Assembly (NCBI GenBank): GCA_016709865.1
Contig: JADJLX010000003.1
Coordinates: 186,001 to 250,000 of the forward strand
Origin: Bacteroidales bacterium
Lineage (GTDB): Bacteria > Bacteroidota > Bacteroidia > Bacteroidales > VadinHA17
Direction of reading: 5' to 3'
DNA length: 64,000 nt
Positions 36,530-46,100 of the stretch are shown in pieces (position 1 is the stretch's first letter; every line of letters begins with the position of its first letter). The notes under the pieces are model-generated. The model saw nothing but the letters and a program-made list of their open reading frames with translations. It was not told the origin of the DNA and ran no database searches. The position numbers and the translations under genes were made by a program.

Positions 36530-37402
36530 TTATTTATTGTAAGGAATAAAGACCTTGTTTAAAAGGGCGATGGTTGCTTTTATGCCTTCATCTTCGCTTA
36601 ACTTATTTCCTTCATATTCAACGTCAATATAGCCGGTGTATTTTGAGTCGGAAATAATCTGCATCATCTTGACAAAATCAACTCTTGTTTCATTTCCTTC
36701 TGCATCAAAATCAAGAGTTTTACCGCTTACACCCTTAGCATAAGGCATCAATTCTTTTGTTCCGGCATAACGGTCGTACTCGTAGAAATTTCCCAGATCA
36801 GGCAATGTTCCGCAATTAGGCCTGTTTACTGTTTTCATTATTTCTGCCAGCCATTTTCCTATTGAAGAATTCCCACCGTGATTTTCGACGATAACATTGA
36901 TGTTATATTTTGCTGCATAATCTGAAAGTTTTGTGAGTGCATCAATTGCAGCAGCCTGCATTTGTCCCATTGTTCCTCTGCCTCCGGCATTTACTCTTAT
37001 TGAATGGCATCCCAGGAACTGGGCAGCTCTGACCCATTTATAGTGATTCTCAACAGCTTTTTGTCGGGCTGCAGCAGAGGTATCAGCAAGGTTACCTTCT
37101 CCGTCAACCATTATCATAAGGCTTTTAACACCATATTTTGTACATTCATTTTTAAGCTGTGTAAGATACTCGGTATCTTCTGCTTTATCTTTGAAAAAAG
37201 TAGAAACGTATTCCACAGCATCAAGTCCGTATACTGTTTTAGTAATCCTTGGGAAATCCATATTTGTTATTTCCTTTTTACCCAAAGCGCGGTGAAGCGA
37301 CCATTCAGCCAGTGAGATCTTAAAACGAGGTTCCTGCCCGGAAGAAGTCAGAGTGGATAGTCCTGCCAGCAGAATAGCAAATGAGAATAGTTTGATTTTC
37401 AT
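36530..37402 (-). CDS. Sugar phosphate isomerase/epimerase-like TIM-barrel protein, exported
   Basis: Xylose-isomerase-like TIM-barrel protein of 290 residues. A Sec signal peptide (1-22, ends TSSGQ) replaces the Tat leader of the homologous gene at 16769. Barrel motifs include FKISLAEWSLHRAL, YGLDAVEYVSTFF, SIRVNAGGRG, NVIVENHGGNSS, GTLPDLGNFYEYD and YTGYIDVEYEGNKLSEDEGI, carrying the usual Glu/Asp/His ligands. It faces the Gfo/Idh/MocA gene tail to tail across a palindromic repeat. Substrate is unknown; a periplasmic keto-sugar step is plausible. Confidence 0.88.
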   Translation of the reverse strand: MKIKLFSFAILLAGLSTLTSSGQEPRFKISLAEWSLHRALGKKEITNMDFPRITKTVYGLDAVEYVSTFFKDKAEDTEYLTQLKNECTKYGVKSLMIMVDGEGNLADTSAAARQKAVENHYKWVRAAQFLGCHSIRVNAGGRGTMGQMQAAAIDALTKLSDYAAKYNINVIVENHGGNSSIGKWLAEIMKTVNRPNCGTLPDLGNFYEYDRYAGTKELMPYAKGVSGKTLDFDAEGNETRVDFVKMMQIISDSKYTGYIDVEYEGNKLSEDEGIKATIALLNKVFIPYNK

Positions 37403-37556
37403 GTCAGTAATATTTTTGGTTAGTGGTTAATTCAGGTTTCTAAGGTAGGACTTTTAAGTGTAATCTGTAAATTATATAAATCATTTCAAAAATTCTGTAA
37501 CATGTGCAGATCAGATGTTATTGAACTTTGTCTCTGATAAAATTAACACATAAATT

Positions 37557-39095
37557 ATGAAAAAATTATTATTGATATGTACGTGCCTGGCGCTTACATT
37601 AATTATTAATGCACAAACCATTGACAAAAAATGGAATATTGGTCTGCATGCCGGAATAAGCCAGTATAAAGGCGATCTTGGTGGTGCAATTTATTCCTCA
37701 AACATGTCGTATGCCCTGGGCGGACTATCAGTATCGAGATATATTGGCGGTCACTTCGATTTGAATCTGCTTTTAAATAAAGGAACGGTAGGATTTAATA
37801 AAGAGGGTGGAATCGGAAATTTTAACAGTGGTTTTACTTCAGCTCTTCTAAATTTCAGGTTCAATATTTTAGGACCAAAGTCATTTGTGAGGCCTTATCT
37901 ATTGGTAGGTACAGGAGCAATGCTATTTGATACCAATATTGACATTACTAAAGATAAGGTTGATTATGTTGCTCCTTCATTCGGTGGAGGAGTAAATGTA
38001 AAACTGGGTCCGTCAGTAATGCTTAATCTGCAGGAAACATTTCTCTACTCTACAGCGGATGATAAAGACGGGATGGAAGGCGGAGCAAATGACATGTTCC
38101 TGTTTCACACTGCCGGACTCACCTTTAACTTCGGAAAGAAAAAAGATGCAGATAAAGACGGAATTTCTGACTATCGTGATAAATGTCCTGATACCCCTCT
38201 GGCAACTCCTGTAGATAAAGCAGGCTGTCCTCTTGATAAAGACGGTGACGGAATAGCAGATTATCTTGATAATTGTCCTGATCAAACAGGAAGCAAATCA
38301 TTAAATGGTTGTCCTGATAAAGACGGTGACGGTATTGCTGACAAAGATGACAGTTGTCCCGATATCGCAGGTCTGGCAGCTTTTAAAGGTTGTCCTGATA
38401 AGGATGGTGACGGAATTATGGATAGTGATGACAGATGCCCTGACATTAAAGGATCTGCAGAGTTAAAGGGCTGTCCAGATTCAGATAACGACGGGGTGGC
38501 TGACCTTGATGATAAATGTCTCAACACAATTGCCGGTTATAAAGTAGATGCAACAGGCTGTCCAATGGATAATGATAAAGACGGGATCTTAAATGAAGAG
38601 GATTCATGTCCTGATAAAGCAGGTAATGTCGCAATGAAAGGTTGCCCTGATACAGATGGCGATGGTGTAGCTGATAACGAAGACCGTTGTCCTTTAGTTA
38701 AAGGAAACATTGCAAACAAGGGTTGCCCTGAAATTGCAGTGGCAGATGTTAAAAAGATAACACAGATAGCAAGCAAAATATTTTTCGAAACAAATAGTGA
38801 TGTTCTGAAAGTAGCATCATTGGCTCAGCTGGATGAATTATCCGAAATACTTAAAAGATATGAAGCAGCCAACTTAATTATCGAAGGGCATGCAGACAGC
38901 CAGGGTGAAGATGCATTTAATCTTACTCTGTCACAGAAACGTACTGAGTCGGTAAAAACATATCTTATGAGTAAGGGAATTATGGAATCTCGATTAACTG
39001 CCATAGGTTTTGGTGAATCAAAACCAATTGCTGACAACAACACATCGCTTGGAAGAGCAAAAAACAGAAGGGTTGAATTAAGGACATCTTACTAA
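37557..39095 (+). CDS. OmpA-family outer-membrane protein with TSP3 calcium-binding repeats
   Basis: Outer-membrane structural protein, 512 residues. Signal peptide 1-19 (ends INAQ), an eight-stranded-type beta-barrel (about 22-195, WNIGLHAGISQYKGDLGG), then seven thrombospondin type-3 repeats (about 196-395) of the form DKDGDGIADxxDxCPD, which bind Ca2+ and form a stiff stalk. An OmpA peptidoglycan-binding domain (about 400-512) has KIFFETNSDVLK, IIEGHADSQGED and LGRAKNRRVELRTSY. Such proteins anchor the outer membrane to the wall and are abundant in this phylum. A perfect terminator palindrome follows, so it is monocistronic. Confidence 0.95.
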   Translation: MKKLLLICTCLALTLIINAQTIDKKWNIGLHAGISQYKGDLGGAIYSSNMSYALGGLSVSRYIGGHFDLNLLLNKGTVGFNKEGGIGNFNSGFTSALLNFRFNILGPKSFVRPYLLVGTGAMLFDTNIDITKDKVDYVAPSFGGGVNVKLGPSVMLNLQETFLYSTADDKDGMEGGANDMFLFHTAGLTFNFGKKKDADKDGISDYRDKCPDTPLATPVDKAGCPLDKDGDGIADYLDNCPDQTGSKSLNGCPDKDGDGIADKDDSCPDIAGLAAFKGCPDKDGDGIMDSDDRCPDIKGSAELKGCPDSDNDGVADLDDKCLNTIAGYKVDATGCPMDNDKDGILNEEDSCPDKAGNVAMKGCPDTDGDGVADNEDRCPLVKGNIANKGCPEIAVADVKKITQIASKIFFETNSDVLKVASLAQLDELSEILKRYEAANLIIEGHADSQGEDAFNLTLSQKRTESVKTYLMSKGIMESRLTAIGFGESKPIADNNTSLGRAKNRRVELRTSY

Positions 39096-39139
39096 TCAGT
39101 TTTAGAAGAGAACAGGTTGGTAATTTTTGAGTACGGTGA

Positions 39140-39169
39140 GGGATTGTTGATATCAACAATCCCTTTTTT
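39140..39169 (+). terminator. Rho-independent terminator after the OmpA gene
   Basis: Perfect 24-bp palindrome GGGATTGTTGAT/ATCAACAATCCC (39140-39163) followed by six T residues, 44 bp after the OmpA stop codon. Confidence 0.92.
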
Positions 39170-39194
39170 CATTGAAGACGCACCATAACATTTT

Positions 39195-39226
39195 TTTGAC
39201 TTCTATTGAAACTATGTCTAAATTTG
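39195..39226 (+). promoter_or_regulatory. Bacteroidota-type promoter
   Basis: TTTG (39195-39198), a 20-bp spacer and TAAATTTG (39219-39226) fit the consensus exactly, 49 bp before the chosen ATG at 39276. It also argues against the earlier TTG start at 39252, which would leave only a short leader. Confidence 0.75.
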
Positions 39227-39275
39227 ACTTAGATAAACATCTGAATACAAATTGGATGTCTTATATGATAAAAGA

Positions 39276-39974
39276 ATGAAACTTCAGAAAATATTAATTC
39301 TGATACTATTTATCGTAATTCTGATGCCTGATTTTCTGCTTAACGGCGGAGTGTCAGACAGTACAGTAGCAGTTTCAAAGTGTTCTGTGGGATTAAGAAC
39401 GGGATTGTACCTTTCTAGTTTTAATGCATCCAATTCTTATGGCGGACCCCATGGTTACAGCTTGACTTACACCAATAATAACGAGCTAATGGCTGGTTAT
39501 CACTTTGGTTTTTATCTCGATTTCAGGAGCAGGAACCATTTTTCATTTCAGCCTGAAATAAATTACACCAGGGTCAGGCATAGTATATATTATTCTGAAT
39601 GGAGATCCGGCTACCCAGTTGGGAGCATAACAATTACCGACTATGAATTAACTTGTTCAGTATTACAATTATGCCTGCTTCCAAAGTTGATAATTGGGGA
39701 CAAATCAGAAGTGAAAATTCTTGCCGGCCCGTTTATCCGGATTCCTGTTGCCTCAGGAGATAACTGGGCAATGTCCAGACAGAATAAAATACAGGGAGGA
39801 ATTGGAACTATCCTGGGTTTGAGATTTGATGTACCTGTAAAATCAGATTTTGTATGTATTGATCTCAGAGCAGCAACAGATATTAGTAGCATAATTTCAA
39901 CTCCACTGCCTATAAAAGAAGCCTCCATAGCATTGGGTCTGTCCTATTTGTTCGGAGTAAAGGTCAGGCAATGA
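39276..39974 (+). CDS. Predicted outer-membrane beta-barrel protein (PorT-like size)
   Basis: Exported protein of 232 residues from the ATG at 39276, chosen over a TTG at 39252 because it starts directly at the signal peptide (KLQKILILILFIVILMPDF). The mature part has alternating hydrophobic strands (KCSVGLRTGLYLSSFN, MAGYHFGFYLDFRSRNHFSF, QPEINYTRVRHSIYY, LCLLPKLIIGDKSEVKILAG) typical of small eight-stranded outer-membrane barrels. No specific family is recognised. It has its own promoter and is followed 36 bp later by another small envelope protein, so the pair may be an operon. Confidence 0.72.
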   Translation: MKLQKILILILFIVILMPDFLLNGGVSDSTVAVSKCSVGLRTGLYLSSFNASNSYGGPHGYSLTYTNNNELMAGYHFGFYLDFRSRNHFSFQPEINYTRVRHSIYYSEWRSGYPVGSITITDYELTCSVLQLCLLPKLIIGDKSEVKILAGPFIRIPVASGDNWAMSRQNKIQGGIGTILGLRFDVPVKSDFVCIDLRAATDISSIISTPLPIKEASIALGLSYLFGVKVRQ

Positions 39975-40010
39975 AATTAATTTCAGGGTATGCATATTGA
40001 AATAGTTAAT

Positions 40011-40694
40011 ATGAAAAAGATTCTGATCATCCTGATTGGTTTATTTTGCTTGGATGCGTTTGGTGATTCATCTGAAATATCATCAATTCCTGACGGATAC
40101 GCAAAAAGCCGGTTCCTTGTAGTTCCCAACTCTGCTGTTACAAATATAGGAGGCAACGGCACATCACCCGATGAAAGTCATCCTTTTATGATCATCGGCA
40201 TTGGGATACTTGCTGGAGAACTTGTGTTGTTATCCAATGATTTATATCTCTACCCCTCATTCTCATTTCTAAAAGGATTTAATGAGTATCATGACTATGT
40301 AAGAGGTACAGGATTTGTTTATGGACTCAGAAAAACCTTCAAGCGTTCAGCTTTAGAATATGGAATGAGTATTACAACATTCTCAGACAGGTATTATATG
40401 ACTGACGGGACAAATACCTGGGCTCAGTACTATGCTGACAAAAGGCCCGGAATACATATTAATTTTGTTCATCAGATCTTTTATAACAAAACACCCTCCT
40501 GGCAAAAAATTTATCTCGGACCAACAATAAACCTGGTAAATGATTTTGGTTACGGAGGAATAATCGGCACAGAATTACAATTTGCCAAACGGTTTAAGTT
40601 TGATGTCAGATATGAATATTCAACTCAGACAAATCAGATACAGGCAGGAATAATATTCAATTTCCAGAAAGAATACTTTTGGAAAAAGCATTAG
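40011..40694 (+). CDS. Predicted outer-membrane protein, unknown function
   Basis: Protein of 227 residues, not recognised. The ATG at 40011 is preferred over one at 39990 because it begins a clean signal peptide (KKILIILIGLFCLDAFG). The mature chain is rich in Gly, Tyr, Phe and Asn with amphipathic beta strands (LYLYPSFSFLKGFNEYH, GFVYGLRKTFKRSALEYGMS, FKFDVRYEYSTQTNQIQAGIIF) and ends in an aromatic strand, consistent with an outer-membrane barrel. It lies 36 bp after the preceding barrel gene, probably in one transcript. No enzyme motif is visible. Confidence 0.68.
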   Translation: MKKILIILIGLFCLDAFGDSSEISSIPDGYAKSRFLVVPNSAVTNIGGNGTSPDESHPFMIIGIGILAGELVLLSNDLYLYPSFSFLKGFNEYHDYVRGTGFVYGLRKTFKRSALEYGMSITTFSDRYYMTDGTNTWAQYYADKRPGIHINFVHQIFYNKTPSWQKIYLGPTINLVNDFGYGGIIGTELQFAKRFKFDVRYEYSTQTNQIQAGIIFNFQKEYFWKKH

Positions 40695-40759
40695 TTAATG
40701 TATCCAATAGCCTGTGAAACTTTTGTATCGAGGGGTTTCTTAACCGCATTTATATAAGG

Positions 40760-42001
40760 CTACCATCCAAACCTCGGGTTTACAGCATTATTGTAGATTG
40801 AACCGAAGGTATAGGAGAAGCCAAAATAGCCGTAGTATTCGAATTTTGTTTCCGTCATTCTTCTTCTTGTTAAAATATCAAAATCTGACACGCCTGCTTT
40901 AGGCAGCGACAGCTGGTCGTTAACCACGGATGCTGAACCTGAAAAGTTAATATTCAAACCTTTGAATATCCTCACAGACATGTAAAGATCCGCATTCAGA
41001 TTGTTTTTTGACCAGTCATGAAAGTAATTGTTCCACCTTATTGTGAAATCCACAGAACCCCATTTTTGTATAACTTCCCATGAAGCTGATAACCTGTGCA
41101 ATCCAAGCTGTTCCGTTAACTTATTATAAATTGTTGTGTCAGAATAATTATTATACAGATAACCAATTTCATACATTATCCTTAACTGGCGTCTTGTGGA
41201 TTCAGAATAAGGGTAAATGTCATATTCAATTGCCGGTGTAATCCTATATTGCAGATCAAGGTACCCATAACTTGAAGCACTCAGTCCGGATGAAATCCCG
41301 GCAGACCAATGATCAGTCAATGATTTTGCATAATAGACATTCAAGCCATATGATCTCGTATAGTCATATTGAAAGGAACTATCTGCCATCTCATATTTCT
41401 GTTTTTGCCATGAAGCACTAACATAAGACTGGAACTTCGATTTTTCTGTTATTCTGTTAGCCGAAAGACTTTCGCTGAGTCTGATTGACTCGTACCTTTT
41501 TTCACCATTTAATGATCCATTCAGGTTTGCCCGAAACACCCAGCTATTCCACTTGTCAGTTTCTACTATCTCCCGGACAGGTTGTGTAAAATTAATATCA
41601 AAAAATTCCGACAAAGGAGTCTTGAGCATAAACCTCATAAATGCCATCTTTAATAATGAAACAGCTTTTTTCCTTAAAACATCCTCAGTATCATCGGGTG
41701 ATGTAGTAATTTTAACCGTATCCTTCATGTCCGAGAATTTATTCTGTCCGACATAATAGACAGTAATTGTTTCTCCTCCTGATCCGGTTTCTTCAAAAGA
41801 GATTATAAGGCAGACATCGGCTTCTTTCAGGTCGCGAACATAGTTGATGAATGTAATTTCCTTTTTGATAAAGTCAGGGACATCAGGGAAATAAACATTA
41901 AGAGCATGTTTGCGGACTGTATCTGATTCAGTTACACCTTGTTGTGAAAATGCGTTACCAAAAAGCAGTACCAGCACAAGAATGAAAATTAACTTCTTCA
42001 T
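40760..42001 (-). CDS. Outer-membrane protein with N-terminal soluble domain, unknown function
   Basis: Protein of 413 residues from the ATG at 42001, which begins a signal peptide (KKLIFILVLVLLFGNAFSQ); a longer frame to 42040 adds residues that spoil it. The N-terminal domain (about 20-140) has ALNVYFPDVPDFIKKEITF and NYVRDLKEADVCLIISFEE, a pattern found in uncharacterised envelope proteins of this phylum. The C-terminal 270 residues are beta-barrel-like (KFQSYVSASWQKQKYEM, WSAGISSGLSASSYGYLDL) and end FGFSYTFGSIYNNAVNPRFGW. Function unknown. It is convergent with the barrel gene at 40011. Confidence 0.75.
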   Translation of the reverse strand: MKKLIFILVLVLLFGNAFSQQGVTESDTVRKHALNVYFPDVPDFIKKEITFINYVRDLKEADVCLIISFEETGSGGETITVYYVGQNKFSDMKDTVKITTSPDDTEDVLRKKAVSLLKMAFMRFMLKTPLSEFFDINFTQPVREIVETDKWNSWVFRANLNGSLNGEKRYESIRLSESLSANRITEKSKFQSYVSASWQKQKYEMADSSFQYDYTRSYGLNVYYAKSLTDHWSAGISSGLSASSYGYLDLQYRITPAIEYDIYPYSESTRRQLRIMYEIGYLYNNYSDTTIYNKLTEQLGLHRLSASWEVIQKWGSVDFTIRWNNYFHDWSKNNLNADLYMSVRIFKGLNINFSGSASVVNDQLSLPKAGVSDFDILTRRRMTETKFEYYGYFGFSYTFGSIYNNAVNPRFGW

Positions 42002-42139
42002 TTTTAGTAAGATTAGTTTGGACGGCAATATGTCAGACAATATATGCCAAGACTGATAACAGGATTATTTTCATATAAAGTTATGAAAGACCTGATCTCA
42101 AGTCAAATAAAAATTCAAATATTCTTTATGATTGTTCGA

Positions 42140-42658
42140 TTACAGAAACTCGGCTATATCGCCCAGAGGCTTTCTTTTCTTGCTTAACGATTTTTTAAAT
42201 CCGGGTTTCTGATACCCCAGAGGTGTTATTCCATAAACCACCTCATTATCTTTAAGATTAAGAGCTTCTCTGAGAATTGCAGGATTATAAGCCTCGATCC
42301 AGCATGTTCCGACGCCTTCGTTTTCTGCAGCAAGTATTATATGTGTTAATGCAATTGCTAAATCTGTCTCAATGGAATTATAACCATCATAACTCCGGTT
42401 CCAGGCTTTATTCTTTTGTCCGACTATTACCAGAATATGTGGTGCCTCCCTAAACCAGTCACGTTCATAACAGGACCTTACCTTTTCGAGCATTTCGGAT
42501 GATGAGATAACAAGAAATTTCCATGGCTGAAAGTTGCAGGCTGAGGGCGCTACTCTTCCGGCATCGAGGATCTTTTCCAGGATCTCTTTTGGTATTGGTC
42601 TGGAAGGTTCATAATTACGGATACTTTCACGCGAGCGGATAAGATCATTAAACTCCAT
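42140..42658 (-). CDS. Nitroreductase-family flavoprotein
   Basis: FMN-dependent NAD(P)H oxidoreductase of the nitroreductase family, 172 residues from the ATG at 42658 (MEFNDLIRSRESIRNY). A longer frame to 42721 adds an unlikely leader. Conserved features: SRESIRNYEPSRPIP (FMN phosphate contact), GRVAPSACNFQPWKFLVI, and ENEGVGTCWIEAYNP near the C-terminal half. The shorter length and C-terminal GYQKPGFKKSLSKKRKPLGD match the small nitroreductase subgroup. Physiological substrate unknown. It follows a 60-residue gene in the same direction by 40 bp. Confidence 0.9.
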   Translation of the reverse strand: MEFNDLIRSRESIRNYEPSRPIPKEILEKILDAGRVAPSACNFQPWKFLVISSSEMLEKVRSCYERDWFREAPHILVIVGQKNKAWNRSYDGYNSIETDLAIALTHIILAAENEGVGTCWIEAYNPAILREALNLKDNEVVYGITPLGYQKPGFKKSLSKKRKPLGDIAEFL

Positions 42659-42698
42659 TGTGTTTGTTAATTTGATTATATTATAAAAATAAAATACT

Positions 42699-42881
42699 TT
42701 ATGAATGAAGCAGGTTATCAATTAGTTGCTGCTCGACAGGAGTTAAATGAATAATCTTATTGAAGTTTGTCCAGTCGGGCTTGGTTCTTTTAACACCTTT
42801 CATTACAGCTTTTATGATCCGATCAGACCAGACAGAGGGAGCGATTTCCTGTATTGTCTGTTTAAGTTGTCTTAAGCCCAT
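42699..42881 (-). CDS. Small basic protein, unknown
   Basis: Open frame of 60 codons upstream of and in line with the nitroreductase gene. The product is helical and basic (LKQTIQEIAPSVWSDRIIKAV, then GVKRTKPDWTNFNKIIHLTP) with no signal or membrane segment. It is kept because it fills an otherwise empty gap, has plausible composition and is co-oriented with its neighbour; it could still be chance. Confidence 0.5.
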   Translation of the reverse strand: MGLRQLKQTIQEIAPSVWSDRIIKAVMKGVKRTKPDWTNFNKIIHLTPVEQQLIDNLLHS

Positions 42882-43024
42882 AATCCTGTTTTGTATTAAA
42901 GATATAATACTAATTCTTATTTCGGAGAATTAATTTAGTAAAAAAATGTCAGTTAACAGAATATGAAAGACCTTAGTGAGTAATAATTTACTATTGATAT
43001 TAAAGCTGACATAACATTGTACTA

Positions 43025-43053
43025 TTTTTTTATCTAGCTTCACAATTGCTTTG
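43025..43053 (+). promoter_or_regulatory. Shared motif upstream of the GH106 gene
   Basis: T-run followed by ATCTAGCTTCACAATTGC. A near copy (T-run, AGCTAGCTTCACATTGAC) lies at 52535-52562, in the divergent gap at the other end of the carbohydrate locus. The two match at about 24 of 28 positions. Function is unknown; a shared operator or promoter element is possible. Confidence 0.4.
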
Positions 43054-43116
43054 AGACATTATCAGGTTATCATTTTAGATATAGGCTTAACTATCAATCA
43101 GATATAACAATTCAAT

Positions 43117-46100
43117 ATGAAGAAAATATTTGCAGGAAACCCAATCAGAACAATAAGGATTGGATTTATAATGGGGATGATAGCAGTTTCATGGCTGACA
43201 TCGGCACAGGTTCCGGGAAACTCACTAATAAATGGCTTTAAAGATCCTCCTGAATCGGCAAAACCAAGAACATGGTGGCACTGGACAAACAGCAATGTTA
43301 CAAAAGAAGGCATAACGAAAGATCTTGAATGGATGAAGCGTATTGGAATCGGAGGAATGCAGCTTGCCGATGTTGCTTCGGGTCAGGGACAGATAGTTGA
43401 GAAGAAGTTATTTTTCCGATCACCTGAATGGCTCGATGCCGTTCATCATGCCGCATCAGAAGCTGACAGACTTAACCTTGAGATGACAATTTTCAGTTCG
43501 GCAGGGTGGAGCCTTACCGGAGGCCCGTGGGTGAAACCTGAACAGGCTATGAAGAAGCTTGTATGGAGTGCGACTAATCTAAAAGGTCCCCTGAATTATA
43601 ATGGCAAACTCCCTTCTCCTCCGTCGGTTGAAGGACCAGTCAGAAATCTCTCAAGGGCTGCCAGGGTATCCGAATCAGATCCAAAATTCTACAAAGACTG
43701 TATTGTGCTCGCATTCCCGACACCTCAGGATGAGATAGTTGACACACAGCCGGTACCCGTTGCTTCAACAGGGGCCGGTACGGTTGATCCTGCCGTATTA
43801 ATCGATGATGATCTTTCAACTTCAATGGTTATCCGGTCAGGAAAAGACAAAAAGCAGGTCTGGATAAAGTTTAGTTTTGAAAAAGAATTCACTGCACGTG
43901 CAATAACTATGGCGAACCGTGCCGGTATTCCTGTCGGAAACCTGGCAGCCAGTAATGACGGTAATACTTACAGAACCATTGTTTCATTGCCCGGAGCACA
44001 GCTCTATCGCTCCGGCAAGGTTGCAACATTCTCATTTCCTGAAACGTCGGCAAGATACTTCAGACTTGAGTTCACTGGGGCTCCCATGAAACCAGGTGAG
44101 GTTATGGCTGAGACTACAACCCTTCCTGACTCTCTGTATACATTCAGTGAGCTAAAACTACATACCGGAGCAAGAATTAACAGATGGGAAGATAAGGCAG
44201 GGTTCTATCATCTGTTTAATTATGAGCCGGTTGAATCCGGTGAAGTATCTGCTTCGTCCGTTATTGATCCTGCATCTGTTATTGACCTAACTTCAAAAAT
44301 GCTGCCTAATGGTTCAATTGAATGGAAAGTTCCAGCCGGAAACTGGACAATAATGCGATTCGGGTACTCACTCACCGGATCAAAAAACCGTCCGGCTGTT
44401 CCTGCCGGCTCAGGATATGAGGTTGACAAACTCAGCAAAGAGCATACTTTAGCATATATTAAGGAATATACTGCTCCCATCGCAGGTGTTCTGGGTACAC
44501 TTTATGGTAAAAGCCTTCAGTCAGTAATGCTCGACAGCTGGGAGGCTGGTATGCAGAACTGGACTGACAGCATGCTGTATGAATTTAGAAACAGGAGGGG
44601 TTATGATCTTACTCCTTTCCTTCCGGCTCTTTCAGGTTATGTGGTGGGAAACAGCGATATCAGCGACAGGGTATTATGGGATTTCAGGAGGACACTTGCA
44701 GATATGTTTGCTGAGAATCATTATGCTGTACTTACAGAATTTCTTAATAAACAAGGGATTAAGACATATGGTGAAGCTTCGGGTGTTTCTCTTGAAATTC
44801 TTGAAGATGCCCTCCTTTGTAAAAAGTATGTTGATTATCCCATGGGTGAATTTTGGTACAGAGCTCTTCATCCTGAACTAATGTATTATCAGGATGTAAG
44901 AGGGGCTGCTTCTGCTTCACATATCTACGGAAAGAAAATCACTGCCGCAGAGTCTTTTACAGGAGGAGGATTTGAGTCGCCGAATACATTGAAGAAGATC
45001 GGCGACTACTGGTTTGCACAGGGAATAAACCGATTTGTTTTTCATACTTCGGCCCATCAGCCTCTTGACACAAAACCAGGCAACACTATGGTTGGTACTC
45101 ATATCAACCGCAATATAACCTGGGCTGAGCAGGCATCTCCATTCATGACCTATCTGGCCAGGAATTCATTTATGCTTCAGCAGGGAAGATTTGTTGCAGA
45201 TCTGGCATTTCTGCTCGATGAAGGTGCTCCTTCAACAATGCCGGTTTGGGGTACAGGTCTAAATCCAGCCCCTCCCGAAGGATATGACTATGACTATATT
45301 AATGCAGATGTACTTATCAACAGAATGAGTGTTGGCTCCGATGGAAAACTATTACTGCCCGATGGAATGAGTTATGCTGTTCTGGTACTTCCAAATACCA
45401 CCCGGATGACTCTACCTGTAGCAAAAAAAATCAGAGATCTTGTAAATGCCGGCGCAACAGTTGTCGGTTGCAAGCCTGAAAGAACACAAGGCTATACGGG
45501 ATATCCGGGTTCTGAGAAGAATCTTTCAGAAATAGTTTCAGAAGTATGGGCTGATCTTGATGGTGTTAGCCGAACCAGAAGAACCGTTGGGAAAGGAAAA
45601 GTATTCTGGGGAACACCTTTGAAAACAGTTCTTGAGGCTTCCGGAATTCAACCCGATTTTGAATATGGCAAAGGTCTTGACTCAAAGATCGATTGGATAC
45701 ACAGGAAAACTGATGATGCAGATATCTATTTTGTTGTGAATTCAACTGACCGCCCGATTGAAACAGAGTTGAGATTTCGCGTTACAGGCCGGGAAGCTGA
45801 AATTTGGGATCCGGCAACAGGGGAGGTATCCCCATCTTCTTATTCATTCTCAGCAAACAAGACGGTTGTTCCGGTTAAATTAACTGAACGTCAGTCTGCT
45901 TTTTTTGTTTTCAGTAATACCACTTCTTTTTCTTCAGGGACAAAAGTTCTGTCAAATCCTGTTTCAACTGCTGAGATCAAAGGTCCTTGGGAAATATATT
46001 TTCCTTCCGGACTGGGAGCTCCGGAAAAGATAACAACAGATACACTGAAATCATGGACAGAGAATTCGGATGAAGGGATTAAATTTTTTTCCGGTACAGC

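Noticed and set aside
38013..38776. Minus-strand open frames with repeated SLSATPSPSLSGQP units
   Set aside because: They lie antisense to the seven TSP3 repeats of the OmpA gene and mirror their DNA periodicity; no signal, start context or gene neighbour supports them.
39252..39275. TTG start for the barrel gene at 39276
   Set aside because: The extra residues precede a complete signal peptide and the consensus promoter lies too close for a normal leader.
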